NCBI GenBank assembly: GCA_900315675.1
Contig: OMZY01000010.1
Location: 62,001-126,000, forward strand
Length of the DNA stretch: 64,000 nucleotides
DNA from: an uncultured Eubacteriales bacterium
GTDB lineage: Bacteria > Bacillota > Clostridia > Christensenellales > Aristaeellaceae
Direction of reading: 5' to 3'
Below are positions 31,301-40,374 of the stretch, one piece after another; the first letter of the stretch is position 1; the number at the start of each line of letters is the position of its first letter. The notes below the pieces were generated by a model, which saw only the letters and a program-made list of their open reading frames with translations, searched no databases and was not told where the DNA came from. The translations under genes were made by a program, and so were the position numbers.

Positions 31301-32014
31301 TTAGTCAATAATCGACAGGTGATCGATGCAGGCCGGAAGATGCATCATATGATGATAGGTCATGGGCGTCAGGATCATTCCGGCGCGGGTCAGCCTGCCC
31401 CAGAACACCAGCAGCCACACGGAGCGGAAATCCGTAGTGACCCCGCCGACTTCCAGGATCCTCATGACCCACTCTTCGGGCACCATGGACTTGATCTCTT
31501 CCAGCGTAAGCTTTTCCAGGATGGTCCGCGTATTCTTTCCCACGGTGATCATATAATCACGCAGTGCTTCCGCGTTGATTTTCTCGCCGAAGGCCTTCAC
31601 TTCGTCCGGCTCCAGCGCGTTTCCGGTATCCGTGATCACGGCGCCGATTTTCTTCTGCCAGTCGTCGTTGAAAATCTGGTCCTGATCCGCCATCAGGATA
31701 TTGCTGACAAGATCCTCGATGCGGTAGGTATGCCAGAACTGCCAGCACAGCGGCACCATATCCGTTCCGGCGTAATGCAGGTCCGTATCCCAGATCTGCC
31801 GGGGAACCAGCACATTCTGGTTTCCGGCCAGCATATAATCCAGCACGTAATCCGCTACGGTCTTTTCGGACGCGCCGGAAACCTCCGCCGGATGCACCAT
31901 TGCGTGCACCTCCAGCGTCAGTTTTTTCATCTTCTCCAGGTCATCCCCGGCCAAAGCTGCTTTCAATTCTTCGTATTTGGTTTCAAAAGCCTTGTACAGT
32001 GTTTCCTTGTTCAT
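31301..32014 (-). CDS. DinB-superfamily protein
   Basis: 237 aa from the ATG at 32014 (GAGGAACTTTC upstream); the frame extends upstream without support. It is predominantly helical, with spaced histidines (EVHAMVHP, FWHTYR, YHHMMHLP) compatible with the DinB/YfiT-like four-helix metal-binding fold. Function unknown. Family call is tentative. Confidence 0.6.
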   Translation of the reverse strand: MNKETLYKAFETKYEELKAALAGDDLEKMKKLTLEVHAMVHPAEVSGASEKTVADYVLDYMLAGNQNVLVPRQIWDTDLHYAGTDMVPLCWQFWHTYRIEDLVSNILMADQDQIFNDDWQKKIGAVITDTGNALEPDEVKAFGEKINAEALRDYMITVGKNTRTILEKLTLEEIKSMVPEEWVMRILEVGGVTTDFRSVWLLVFWGRLTRAGMILTPMTYHHMMHLPACIDHLSIID

Positions 32015-32113
32015 GAAAGTTCCTCTCTGTGGTTTCGATTGTTCTGTGACGGCCGTCACAGAAAGCATACTTCACAGCGGGAAAACAAGCAAGGGGAACA
32101 AAAATATTTTTCT

Positions 32114-32143
32114 GAGAACGGAGGAACGGTTCCTTTCGTTCTC
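32114..32143. repeat. Dispersed palindrome, type B
   Basis: 30-bp palindrome GAGAACGGAGGAACG / TTCCTTTCGTTCTC between the LysR stop and the DinB-like start. Confidence 0.85.
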
Positions 32144-32176
32144 GGCATTATAAAAACGGAACGTTTTCAGCTGCTC

Positions 32177-33064
32177 CTATTCATGGGCTTCTGAGAACGA
32201 CGCCCTGACCTGCTTCAGGAAGCGTTCTGCAACGGGCGTAAAGCTCTGGTATTTATTCCAGATCAGATACATTTTCATCTCCAGGGGCGGCGTCAGCGGA
32301 CGGAAAACCAGGCCGCTCCCTTCGGAGGTGTCTACCAGGTTGTTCAGCGTCAGGAGAATCCCCAGCCTTTCCTTCGCAAACATGGAACCGTTATAGGAAA
32401 GTCGGAAGGAGCCCTCCAGCTGCAGGCGGCTGAACTTTTCCTTTGCCCAGGGCCGGATATCGTTTTCCCAGCTCTGCCGGGAGCAGAAAAGCGGACGCTC
32501 GGCCATGTCGTCGGCTGTGATGCATTCTTTTTTCGCCAGATCCAGGTCTTCCGGAAAAACCGCGCCGAAATAGTCCGCTTCCGGGAACAGGATATAGTTG
32601 TATTTCCGCTCATCCGGCACTTCGCAGATCACGGCAAAATCCAGCAGGCCCTTGTCCAGCTTTTCCGTTACCTGCTCCGTATCTCCGCTTGTGATGTGAT
32701 ACTTAAGGCCCGGATATTTGGTTTTGAACTCACGGATTTCCCTGGCCAGGTACCGGATCTGGTAGGATTCCGCCAGGCCGAAGTAGAGGTTTCCGCCGGT
32801 GATATCATCCAGGGAGAAGAACTCCTGCTCAATTTTGTCCGCCATGGAAACAAGGTCTTCCGCCCGGTTCCGGAGCAGAACGCCCTCCTCCGTCAGCGCA
32901 ATGCTGAAGCTGTGCCGGGTAAAGAGCTTTTTGCCCAGTTCATCCTCCAGGCTTTTCAGCTGCTTGGACAGCGTGGGCTGCGTCACGTGAAGCAGTTCCG
33001 CTGCCCTTGTCATATTTTCCTCCCTGGCCACGGCCAGGAAGTATCTCAAAGTACGGATTTCCAT
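32177..33064 (-). CDS. LysR-family regulator
   Basis: 295 aa, full-length LysR. Winged helix at residues 1-60 (FLAVAREENMTRAAELLHVTQPTLSKQLKSLE), linker helix, then a periplasmic-binding-like effector domain (FGLAESYQIRYLAREIREF). It is divergent from a three-gene operon, and a perfect 22-bp palindrome lies in the shared intergenic region, so that operon is the likely target. Confidence 0.92.
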   Translation of the reverse strand: MEIRTLRYFLAVAREENMTRAAELLHVTQPTLSKQLKSLEDELGKKLFTRHSFSIALTEEGVLLRNRAEDLVSMADKIEQEFFSLDDITGGNLYFGLAESYQIRYLAREIREFKTKYPGLKYHITSGDTEQVTEKLDKGLLDFAVICEVPDERKYNYILFPEADYFGAVFPEDLDLAKKECITADDMAERPLFCSRQSWENDIRPWAKEKFSRLQLEGSFRLSYNGSMFAKERLGILLTLNNLVDTSEGSGLVFRPLTPPLEMKMYLIWNKYQSFTPVAERFLKQVRASFSEAHE

Positions 33065-33105
33065 CTTTCGCCTCTTTCTTCCGCCGGTCCCCGTGATATG
33101 CCTTT

Positions 33106-33127
33106 AATGAATATCATGATATTCATT
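33106..33127. promoter_or_regulatory. LysR operator palindrome
   Basis: Perfect 22-bp palindrome with arms AATGAATATCA and TGATATTCATT. It contains the T-N11-A pattern of LysR sites and lies between lysR and the divergent operon, next to ATTATAACC, a possible -10. Confidence 0.75.
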
Positions 33128-33185
33128 ATAACCATTAGCGCAGTTCGCGTAAAGCATCTATAATCAAACCGCAGGAAGAAAACGC

Positions 33186-33425
33186 ATGGGAGATGGAACC
33201 GTGAACGAAGAGCTGGATCAGATGCTCAGCAATCTTGCAGACGCAGGCTGCGGACAAGAAGAACTGGAACACGCGGCGCAGCTCTATGAGACCGGCGACG
33301 CCGAAGCGCTGCTCCGGCACTTCCGGAAATGCCGGAGCAGGCGGATGGATGAACTTCACGAGGTCCAGCGCAAGGTGGACCGCCTCGATTTCCTGATCCG
33401 GCAGAAGACGAAAGCCATACCATAA
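33186..33425 (+). CDS. Small helical protein
   Basis: 79 aa, fully helical, ending DELHEVQRKVDRLDFLIRQ, which resembles the coiled-coil end of MerR regulators but has no DNA-binding part. First gene of an operon with an alpha/beta hydrolase and an exported reductase; the next gene starts 25 bp later. Role unknown. Confidence 0.7.
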   Translation: MGDGTVNEELDQMLSNLADAGCGQEELEHAAQLYETGDAEALLRHFRKCRSRRMDELHEVQRKVDRLDFLIRQKTKAIP

Positions 33426-33450
33426 ATACGCGATGAAGGAGAAACGGATT

Positions 33451-34452
33451 ATGATCAGAAAAGAAGAGCTCAATCTCACAACGGAATGGGACAAGACATT
33501 CCCCCGGAGTGAAAAAGTCGATCACAGCAAGGTCACCTTTGTGAACCGCTACGGGATCACGCTGGCCGCGGACCTGTATATCCCGAAGGCTGCGGAAGGC
33601 AGGCTCCCGGCGATTGCCGTGAGCGGTCCTTTCGGCGCCGTCAAGGAACAATGCTCCGGCCTGTATGCCCAGACGCTGGCGGAACGCGGTTTCCTGACCC
33701 TGGCGTTTGACCCGTCCTTCACCGGAGAAAGCGGCGGGTATCCCCGTTACATGGCTTCTCCCGATATCAACACCGAGGACTTCATGGCGACGGTGGATTT
33801 CCTTTCCCTGTGTGAAAAGGCGGATCCTGACCGCATCGGAATCCTGGGCATCTGCGGATGGGGCGGCATGGCTGTCAACGCCGCCGCGCTGGACACCCGG
33901 ATCAAAGCGACAGTAGCTTCCACCATGTACGATATGACCCGCGTGAACGCGAAAGGCTACTTTGATTCCGCCGACAGCGAGGACGCCCGGTACCAGGCAA
34001 AGGCAGCCATGTGTGCCCAGCGGCTGGAGGACCTGAAAAACGGCGAATACAAGCTCGGCGGCGGCGTGGTGGATCCCCTGCCGGAAGACGCGCCGTTCTT
34101 TGTGAAGGACTACTATGACTACTACAAAACCGAGCGCGGTTATCATCCCCGGTCCCTGAACTCCAACGGGGGCTGGAATGTTATCGGCTGCGAGTCCTTT
34201 ATCAACCAGCCGATCCTGCAGTACTCCAACGAAATCCGCAGCGCGGTCCTGCTGATCCACGGCGAGAAGGCCCATTCCTGCTATTTCAGCCGGGACGCCT
34301 ACGCCGACATGATCAGGGACAGCAAGTATACGGAGAACAAGGAACTGATGATCATTCCCGGGGCAGTCCACACGGACCTCTATGACGGCGGCGGCCGGGA
34401 CGCCATTCCCTTCGACAAGCTGGAAGCATTCTTCACCCAATATCTTCAGTAA
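33451..34452 (+). CDS. Alpha/beta hydrolase, cytoplasmic
   Basis: 333 aa from the ATG at 33451 (GAAGGAGAAACGGATT upstream). The alpha/beta-hydrolase core is clear: YGITLAADLYIP, FGAVKEQ near the oxyanion region, and a nucleophile elbow GICGWGG in which a Cys replaces the usual Ser (GxCxGG, as in dienelactone-hydrolase-like enzymes). A late LMIIPGAVHTDLYD gives the His. Members act on small esters or lactones; the substrate is unknown. Middle gene of the LysR-linked operon. Confidence 0.85.
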   Translation: MIRKEELNLTTEWDKTFPRSEKVDHSKVTFVNRYGITLAADLYIPKAAEGRLPAIAVSGPFGAVKEQCSGLYAQTLAERGFLTLAFDPSFTGESGGYPRYMASPDINTEDFMATVDFLSLCEKADPDRIGILGICGWGGMAVNAAALDTRIKATVASTMYDMTRVNAKGYFDSADSEDARYQAKAAMCAQRLEDLKNGEYKLGGGVVDPLPEDAPFFVKDYYDYYKTERGYHPRSLNSNGGWNVIGCESFINQPILQYSNEIRSAVLLIHGEKAHSCYFSRDAYADMIRDSKYTENKELMIIPGAVHTDLYDGGGRDAIPFDKLEAFFTQYLQ

Positions 34453-34477
34453 AAAACAGATGAACGGGAGGAAAGCA

Positions 34478-35800
34478 ATGAATCCTGGAAAACGCCCGAG
34501 CGGCAGAATCTGTATACTGGCCCTTGCGCTGCTTCTTCTCGCAGGCTGCGGCAGCGGGCAGGCAGCGGAAACCAACGGGATGGAAGGAACAGACAGAATG
34601 TTTTATGCGCATGTGAACGGAAGCGTACTGACCATCGCGGCGGAAGACAATTCTTCCGCGGACGCGTTTCTGGATCTGCTGAAAGCCGGAGACGTGCAGA
34701 TGGACATGCATGACTACGGCGCCTTTGAAAAAGTCGGCTCTCTCGGGACGACGCTTCCCCGCAATGACGAACCGATCACAACGGAGCCGGGGGACGTGAT
34801 CCTGTATCAGGGCAACCAGGTCACGATTTATTATGACGTGAACAGCTGGAACTTCACCCGCCTCGGCCGGGTGCAGGGACTCTCTCCGGAAGAACTGAAG
34901 GAGATTCTCGGCAGCGGAAACGCGGAAGTGACTTTCTCCCTGTCCTCCGGAAAAGAGGACGCGGAAGCCGGCGTTTTTGATCTGCAGTCCCGGACCGTTC
35001 TCCTGAACAGCGGCTACCGGATGCCGGTCATAGGCCTGGGCACCTGGACGCTCTCCGACAGCGAAGCGGCGGATTCCGTATATCACGCGCTGAAGACCGG
35101 CATGCGCCTGATCGATACGGCGAGATACTACGGAAACGAAACCGGCGTCGGGCAGGGCCTGCAGCGGGCGATTGACGAAGGAATTGTTGCCCGGGAGGAC
35201 GTGTTCATCACCACCAAGATTTACGGCGGCAACTATGAGCGGGCAGGCGGCATCATCAACGACGCGCTGGCCGACCTGGGCGTGGATTATATTGACCTTC
35301 TGCTGATCCATCAGCCGGGTGCTGACGATGAAGGCGTATATAAAGCCATGGAAGACGCCGTAAGGGACGGCCAGCTGCGCTCCATCGGCATTTCGAACTA
35401 CTACACACCGGAAGCCGTGGACAAGGTGCTGTCCTTTGCAGCGATTCTCCCTGCCGTCATCCAGAATGAAAACCATCTGTATTACCAGAACACTGAACTG
35501 CAGGAATATGTGAAACCCTACGGCATTGTGATTGAAAGCTGGTATCCCTTCGGCGGGCGCGGGCATACCGGAGAACATCTGGGAAACGAAACCGTTGTCC
35601 GGATTGCGGACAGGCATAATAAAACCGCCGCGCAGGTTATACTCCGGTGGCAGCTGCAGGCAGGATTCATCGCGATCCCCGGTTCTTCCAACCCGGAGCA
35701 TATCGCAGAAAACTATGATATTTTTGATTTCGAACTGAGTAATTCAGAGATGGAAGAGATCCGGCAGCTCGACCGCCATGAACGGTATGAAAACTGGTAA
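34478..35800 (+). CDS. Exported lipoprotein: cyclophilin-like domain fused to aldo/keto reductase
   Basis: 440 aa from the ATG at 34478 (CGGGAGGAAAGCA upstream). Signal sequence and lipobox LLLLAGC with Cys24. Residues about 42-160 match the small cyclophilin-like (DUF-type) fold: TIAAEDNSSADAFLDLL, MHDYGAFEKVG, GDVILYQGNQVTIYYD. Residues about 167-440 are a full aldo/keto reductase with the tetrad: D and Y in DTARYYGN, K in TTKIYGG and H in LLIHQP. An NAD(P)H enzyme outside the cell is odd. Either the signal is degenerate or the substrate is recycled at the surface. The two halves also occur as separate neighbours in other Clostridia (family knowledge, not checked). Confidence 0.85.
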   Translation: MNPGKRPSGRICILALALLLLAGCGSGQAAETNGMEGTDRMFYAHVNGSVLTIAAEDNSSADAFLDLLKAGDVQMDMHDYGAFEKVGSLGTTLPRNDEPITTEPGDVILYQGNQVTIYYDVNSWNFTRLGRVQGLSPEELKEILGSGNAEVTFSLSSGKEDAEAGVFDLQSRTVLLNSGYRMPVIGLGTWTLSDSEAADSVYHALKTGMRLIDTARYYGNETGVGQGLQRAIDEGIVAREDVFITTKIYGGNYERAGGIINDALADLGVDYIDLLLIHQPGADDEGVYKAMEDAVRDGQLRSIGISNYYTPEAVDKVLSFAAILPAVIQNENHLYYQNTELQEYVKPYGIVIESWYPFGGRGHTGEHLGNETVVRIADRHNKTAAQVILRWQLQAGFIAIPGSSNPEHIAENYDIFDFELSNSEMEEIRQLDRHERYENW

Positions 35801-35837
35801 GGCGGCATTCTGACGGAACGGACAAAGCAATAAAGTG

Positions 35838-35862
35838 AACGCCAGGGCAAGGCCCTGGCGTT
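35838..35862. terminator. Bidirectional terminator
   Basis: GC-rich inverted repeat AACGCCAGGGC / GCCCTGGCGTT between the AKR lipoprotein and the convergent transglutaminase-like gene, with short T runs on both sides. Confidence 0.75.
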
Positions 35863-35870
35863 TCCCAATA

Positions 35871-36761
35871 TCATTTCACAGGAGACTGTTCACATGCATG
35901 CAAAGAGATCACGGGCATTTCCTTTGGATCAAAGCCTTGGGGAAGCAGCGCACAAATCGGTTTGATTTCTCCGACACCGTAAGCACTGCAGTATTGCATA
36001 TAAACCATATTTTTCATGATATAAAGGAATTCCCCGATGTGTTTCTTCTGAAGTGCTTTCAGGTCCTTCAGGCTTTCGTTCCCCTCTACCGGTGTACACA
36101 ACTCCCGCATGGCACCTTTCTTCCGGATCTCGAGAACAGACAGCGGTGTTCCGTTTTCATCCACCCAATACTGATTATTGGTAATATCCAGCATAACCCA
36201 CTTATTGAGCTTGCTGTCCCATACCTCATTCACCACATGGCAGTCTGAATCATATCCCGAATAAGGCATAATCCATACCTTTCTGGAATAAATACCAAGT
36301 GCCAGACACATTTCATTCAGAATCTGCGCTTTATTTCTGCAGTTGATTCCGTTTTCCTTTTTGTCCAGGCTGTACTTCAGCAGGGAAACGGCTGACATTT
36401 CCACATGATTATCATAATCGCTCTTATGTTTCAGCTGCGGCGCATACTCATTCATCAGGCGTAAAGCCTTCTCAAACTCAGAACCTTCGCCGGCAATCCG
36501 GTCTATACCATAAGCCGCAATCAGTTCCGGATAGTCTTTATGGTCAAAATCGTACTGAATTTCCAGGTCTTCTCCAGCCATAAACTCCATATTGTTCCGG
36601 AGAATGCCCGCCTCCATCCGGTAGATTTCATCTGTATTCTGCAGATAGCTGTCAAATCCCCAAAAGTAATTCCATACATTCAGTGCGATACTGGCTGCCA
36701 GCAAAACAGCCATGACAACAATCGCGATAGTTTTCCAGCTTTTCCTTTTTTTCGATTCCAC
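35871..36761 (-). CDS. Membrane-anchored transglutaminase-like protein
   Basis: 296 aa with one N-terminal anchor (residues about 10-33, TIAIVVMAVLLAASIALNVW). The transglutaminase core triad is visible: Cys in INCRNKAQILNEMC, His in DCHVVNEVWD and Asp in WVMLDITNNQYW. These proteins are thiol proteases or cross-linkers at the cell surface. The substrate is unknown. Single-gene unit. Confidence 0.82.
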   Translation of the reverse strand: MESKKRKSWKTIAIVVMAVLLAASIALNVWNYFWGFDSYLQNTDEIYRMEAGILRNNMEFMAGEDLEIQYDFDHKDYPELIAAYGIDRIAGEGSEFEKALRLMNEYAPQLKHKSDYDNHVEMSAVSLLKYSLDKKENGINCRNKAQILNEMCLALGIYSRKVWIMPYSGYDSDCHVVNEVWDSKLNKWVMLDITNNQYWVDENGTPLSVLEIRKKGAMRELCTPVEGNESLKDLKALQKKHIGEFLYIMKNMVYMQYCSAYGVGEIKPICALLPQGFDPKEMPVISLHACEQSPVK

Positions 36762-36784
36762 TGCTGATTACTCTCCTCGTTAAT

Positions 36785-36814
36785 GGTAACGCCAGGAACA
36801 CTCCCTATCGTTCC
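36785..36814. repeat. Dispersed palindrome, type A, decayed
   Basis: Degenerate copy: GGTAACGCCAGGAACA / CTCCCTATCGTTCC, with several mismatches between the arms. Probably an old insertion. Confidence 0.6.
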
Positions 36815-36815
36815 C

Positions 36816-37340
36816 TTATTCTTTACGCAGTTTCCTGTTCTCCCATTCTTCCCGCAATATAGAATAACACAGCGTATCGCTCTGATCCCTTGCGTGCTTC
36901 CGAAGTCTGCCCTCCAATGTGAAGTCGCATTTCTCCAAAACCCGGACGCTTTCTGCGTTATGAGAGCGGACCCACGCCGCAATCACCGCCAGATTCAGTT
37001 CAGAGAACCCATAATCGACCATGCACATTACTGCTTCTGTAGTAAATCCCCTGTTACGATAATCTGCCGCGATCGCGTATTCCAATTCCACATAACCTTC
37101 GTACCGGTTCATGTCCCCAAGACAGATGAAACCGATCAATTCAGTGCTTTCCCGGTGAATAATCGCTTTGAATTGATCACTCTTTGACCAGAATCGAATG
37201 GCCTCTTCGGCATCCTGAACAGAGTCAAAAAATGCCACACCGCTTTTGTGAAGCGTTTCATCCCGGCATATTTGATACAGAGCCACGGCATCGCTTTCCT
37301 GCCAGCTGCGTAATATCAGGTGTTTTGTTTCAATCTTCAT
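36816..37340 (-). CDS. GNAT acetyltransferase, RimJ/RimL type
   Basis: 174 aa. Typical opening IETKHLILRSWQESDA and AcCoA region AIAADYRNRGFTTEAVMCMVDYGF, then NAESVRVLEKCDFTLEGRLRKHA. N-acetylation of a protein or small amine is expected; the substrate is unknown. Confidence 0.9.
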   Translation of the reverse strand: MKIETKHLILRSWQESDAVALYQICRDETLHKSGVAFFDSVQDAEEAIRFWSKSDQFKAIIHRESTELIGFICLGDMNRYEGYVELEYAIAADYRNRGFTTEAVMCMVDYGFSELNLAVIAAWVRSHNAESVRVLEKCDFTLEGRLRKHARDQSDTLCYSILREEWENRKLRKE

Positions 37341-37364
37341 GTTCAGATTCCCTTTTCAAATGCT

Positions 37365-37940
37365 TCACAGAATATCCTTGAGGATCTCCGGGAAACACCC
37401 GCGTAAAAAATGCCGGTATTCGGGATGATCCGCTGCGGATTGGTATTCTTCCCGGATTGTTCTTTCGTTCCACGCTTTCACTTTGTCTGTCATTTCTTCG
37501 TATCGCCGGATCACAATCAGTCCATCCTTTTCCGCCTGAAGGATGGCTTCATATGCGTCGGGGACGAATTCCACGCCGGTGACCGGTACAGGCAGGCTGC
37601 TGACCGCAGCGTCCGGAATCTGTACCTGAAAGCCTGAATCAGTGATTTCCTCTGCGCTGTAAATGTATCCGGAAACGCCTTTATATGTGTTTTCCAGCGC
37701 GTTGGGATAGTATTCCTCCAGGCGCTGAATCCCCTCTTCGGTGAATCCGTACGGTCCCCATTTATGCCATGGGCCGTCATAGGCAAAGCCGGTTTCCCTG
37801 CAGTATTTTTCAATAGCGTTGCTCAGATAGACCAGGACGTTCTCCCTTTTCCTTGAAAAATAGATCAGCGGTACGCTATGATTTGAAACTCTGGGCTCCA
37901 GCTGAACAATGCCTTTGACCGGCGAAGCGTGATAAAACAT
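37365..37940 (-). CDS. Uncharacterised protein (ADP-ribosyl-like fold possible)
   Basis: 191 aa from the ATG at 37940 (AAAGGAGATATC upstream). It starts FYHASPVKGIVQLEPRVSNH, like short proteins in which a His-containing N-terminal segment and a YFSRKRENVLVYLS segment suggest an ADP-ribosyltransferase-like fold. This is a resemblance only; catalytic residues cannot be confirmed. Confidence 0.55.
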   Translation of the reverse strand: MFYHASPVKGIVQLEPRVSNHSVPLIYFSRKRENVLVYLSNAIEKYCRETGFAYDGPWHKWGPYGFTEEGIQRLEEYYPNALENTYKGVSGYIYSAEEITDSGFQVQIPDAAVSSLPVPVTGVEFVPDAYEAILQAEKDGLIVIRRYEEMTDKVKAWNERTIREEYQSAADHPEYRHFLRGCFPEILKDIL

Positions 37941-37990
37941 GATATCTCCTTTGGAACAGCAGCTTCTGTTTTCTGAATCATCCCGGCAGC

Positions 37991-38515
37991 TCATTGCCTT
38001 TCCCGGGTAAGCATACATTCCATCTGCAGATCATAAGGTTCTGCCTCAGCAAGGGAAGGAATAGGGGCAGAGCTGAGGCGGAATCCCATGGCGGAGTAGA
38101 AGTCTATTGTTTCCTCAGCAGAGCAGCAGGATGCATACAAAGCATGCGCTCCCCTCTTCAGGGCTTCCTGCCTTGCGGCTTCAAACAAGGCTCTGCCGAT
38201 TCCGCGGCGGCGGCAATCACTGGAAACATGGAAGCTGTCAATAATGAGCCGGCCTTTATTCAGCGTTGGAATCAGCATGATTTCGCCAACCACGCGATTA
38301 TCTTCATAAGCGCAATAGGTCACGTACTGCCCGCTGAGCATCTCTTCCGCTTTTTCGATCAGGCGCGCAGCGTCCCAATCCTCAGTAAAAGGATTGCAGA
38401 CCAGCGTCAGCTTCCCATTCTGCAGACGGTACACATTTTTTACTTCCTGATACCGGCGAAAGCCTTTCAGCGAATCCCGGGTGAAGTTATGACTGTCAAT
38501 AAGCTTTATTTCCAA
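37991..38515 (-). CDS. GNAT acetyltransferase
   Basis: 174 aa. AcCoA motif VSSDCRRRGIGRALFEAARQEAL, preceded by the strand LIIDSFH and followed by ETIDFYSAMGF. The N-terminal part has no partner domain. Substrate unknown. Confidence 0.88.
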   Translation of the reverse strand: MEIKLIDSHNFTRDSLKGFRRYQEVKNVYRLQNGKLTLVCNPFTEDWDAARLIEKAEEMLSGQYVTYCAYEDNRVVGEIMLIPTLNKGRLIIDSFHVSSDCRRRGIGRALFEAARQEALKRGAHALYASCCSAEETIDFYSAMGFRLSSAPIPSLAEAEPYDLQMECMLTRERQ

Positions 38516-38533
38516 ATGATTATGCCTTTCCTA

Positions 38534-39679
38534 TTATCCGCCAAACTGTGAAGCCACCAGTTTTAGGTTATTTCTTATTGGCAGATGCTGAGGACAGATT
38601 TTCTCACACTTACCGCAGCCTATGCAGTCCCCCGGCTTGCCATACACCTGAGTAAGTCTGTCATAGTATTCGCCCTGAGGGGTAAATGGTTTACCCTCAT
38701 ATTCCTGCATCTCAGCATTATAGACAGAGAAATATTTAGGAATCGGAATGTTTTTCGGGCATCCATCCACACAGTAGGCGCATCCTGTACAGGGGATAGC
38801 AATACTTGAATTGATTACTTTGATTGCCTTTTTAATGACCTCCATCTCATCGTCATTCAATGGAGTAAAATCTTTCATATAGCCTGTATTATCCGTCAGC
38901 ATATCCATGTTTCCCATGCCGGAAAGAACCATCTTTACATTCGGCTGGCTTGCTGCAAATCTGATTGCCCAGGAAGCAATCGACATATCGGGCGCATAGT
39001 CCTTAAACAGTTTTTCGACCTCAGGCACCACATTGGACAAAGTCCCGCCTTTGACAGGCTCCATGACGATCACAGGCTTACCATGTTTTTCACACACTTC
39101 ATAACATTTTCTCGACTGTATCACCTCGCTGTCCCAGTCAAGATAATTGAGCTGGAGCTGAACAAATTCAACTTCAGGATGCTCAGTCAGTATCCTGTCC
39201 AGCAGATCAGCCCTGTCGTGATATGAAAAGCCCATATGCCTGACATATCCGGCTTTCTTCTTATCTGCCAGCCATTCAAAGCATCCGAATTTCTGATATT
39301 TTTTATAATGATCCTCTCCGAGATCATGAAGAAGATAGTAGTCGAAATAATCCACCCTGGTTTTCTCAAGCTGGGTGGCAAACACCTTTTCCCTTTCTTC
39401 CTCGCTGTTGAAAAAGCCGCAATGAAGCTTGGTAGCCAATGTAAACTCGTTCCTGTTATGCCTGCTTACAAGAGCTTCACCGGCAGCATCCTCACTCTTG
39501 AACCCGCAATACATCCAGGCTGTATCAAAGTAGGTAAATCCTTCAGAGATAAAGTAGTCCACCATTTTCCTGGTAAGATCAATATCAATTTTCCCAAACT
39601 TTCCGGATGCAGCCAGTTCAGGAAGCCGCATCATTCCGAAACCGAGTTTCCTGGTGTTTTCCCCGAATGTACTCTCCAT
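38534..39679 (-). CDS. Aldo/keto reductase with C-terminal 4Fe-4S ferredoxin domain
   Basis: 381 aa. The AKR barrel fills residues about 1-290 ([34 protein letters not shown]). The C-terminus carries two iron-sulfur motifs, [12 protein letters not shown] and [12 protein letters not shown]. This fusion is common in anaerobic Clostridia. It probably transfers electrons between ferredoxin and an aldehyde or ketone. Confidence 0.92.
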   Translation of the reverse strand: MESTFGENTRKLGFGMMRLPELAASGKFGKIDIDLTRKMVDYFISEGFTYFDTAWMYCGFKSEDAAGEALVSRHNRNEFTLATKLHCGFFNSEEEREKVFATQLEKTRVDYFDYYLLHDLGEDHYKKYQKFGCFEWLADKKKAGYVRHMGFSYHDRADLLDRILTEHPEVEFVQLQLNYLDWDSEVIQSRKCYEVCEKHGKPVIVMEPVKGGTLSNVVPEVEKLFKDYAPDMSIASWAIRFAASQPNVKMVLSGMGNMDMLTDNTGYMKDFTPLNDDEMEVIKKAIKVINSSIAIPCTGCAYCVDGCPKNIPIPKYFSVYNAEMQEYEGKPFTPQGEYYDRLTQVYGKPGDCIGCGKCEKICPQHLPIRNNLKLVASQFGG

Positions 39680-39767
39680 GTTGTCCCATCCTTTCAGGTC
39701 TGTTGTTATTTCTCACAGCCGGTGGCTTTAAATACACGCTGTATTTACCCTCTCAGGCCGGAACTTC

Positions 39768-40292
39768 TCAGTCTGCCAAATCGATCCAGTAACGCTGCAG
39801 ATTGATGCCTTCATTGGGTTCAAAAACGGTTGATTCATATTTCCCGCCGTTTTTCAGAATCGTTCTTCTGCTGGCTTCATTATCATCAAGGCAAGTGACA
39901 AGCACTCTTTGAATCCCAAGTTCTTTACACTTCGGCAAGGACATCTGCAGCATCTGCGATGCATATCCTTTACGGCGTTCGCTTGGTGCAACAGAATACC
40001 CGATATGACCGCCATATTGCTCAAGAAATGCATTGAAGTAATGCCTGATCTGAAGCATCCCAACGATCTTATCGTCACTTTCCCTGACAAAGATATACTG
40101 TGTGGCGGGGACTAATTCATCCGGAACAGTATCCGGATTCTTGCACAACCGGCAGTGTTCAAGCCACTGCTTCGGATCCTCCATACGCCTGAGCGCACCG
40201 GTTCCGTCCATGGAATCGCCGCGCTCGAGGAATTCTTTTCTGTATGCGCTGATTTGCTGTTCATATTCTGCGGCCGGTTCTATAAACTTCAT
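39768..40292 (-). CDS. GNAT acetyltransferase
   Basis: 174 aa from the ATG at 40292 (AAAAGGAGCAGCTTT upstream). AcCoA motif SVAPSERRKGYASQMLQMSL, then LDDNEASRRTILKNGG, the pattern of the RimI/YjcK-like GNATs that lie scattered in this window. Substrate unknown. Confidence 0.88.
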   Translation of the reverse strand: MKFIEPAAEYEQQISAYRKEFLERGDSMDGTGALRRMEDPKQWLEHCRLCKNPDTVPDELVPATQYIFVRESDDKIVGMLQIRHYFNAFLEQYGGHIGYSVAPSERRKGYASQMLQMSLPKCKELGIQRVLVTCLDDNEASRRTILKNGGKYESTVFEPNEGINLQRYWIDLAD

Positions 40293-40374
40293 AAAGCTGC
40301 TCCTTTTCAAATCCCGTTTTATTGTTGATTCAGTAAAAACTAGTTTCCCTGTTCATTCGGGCGGTGATGTATGA

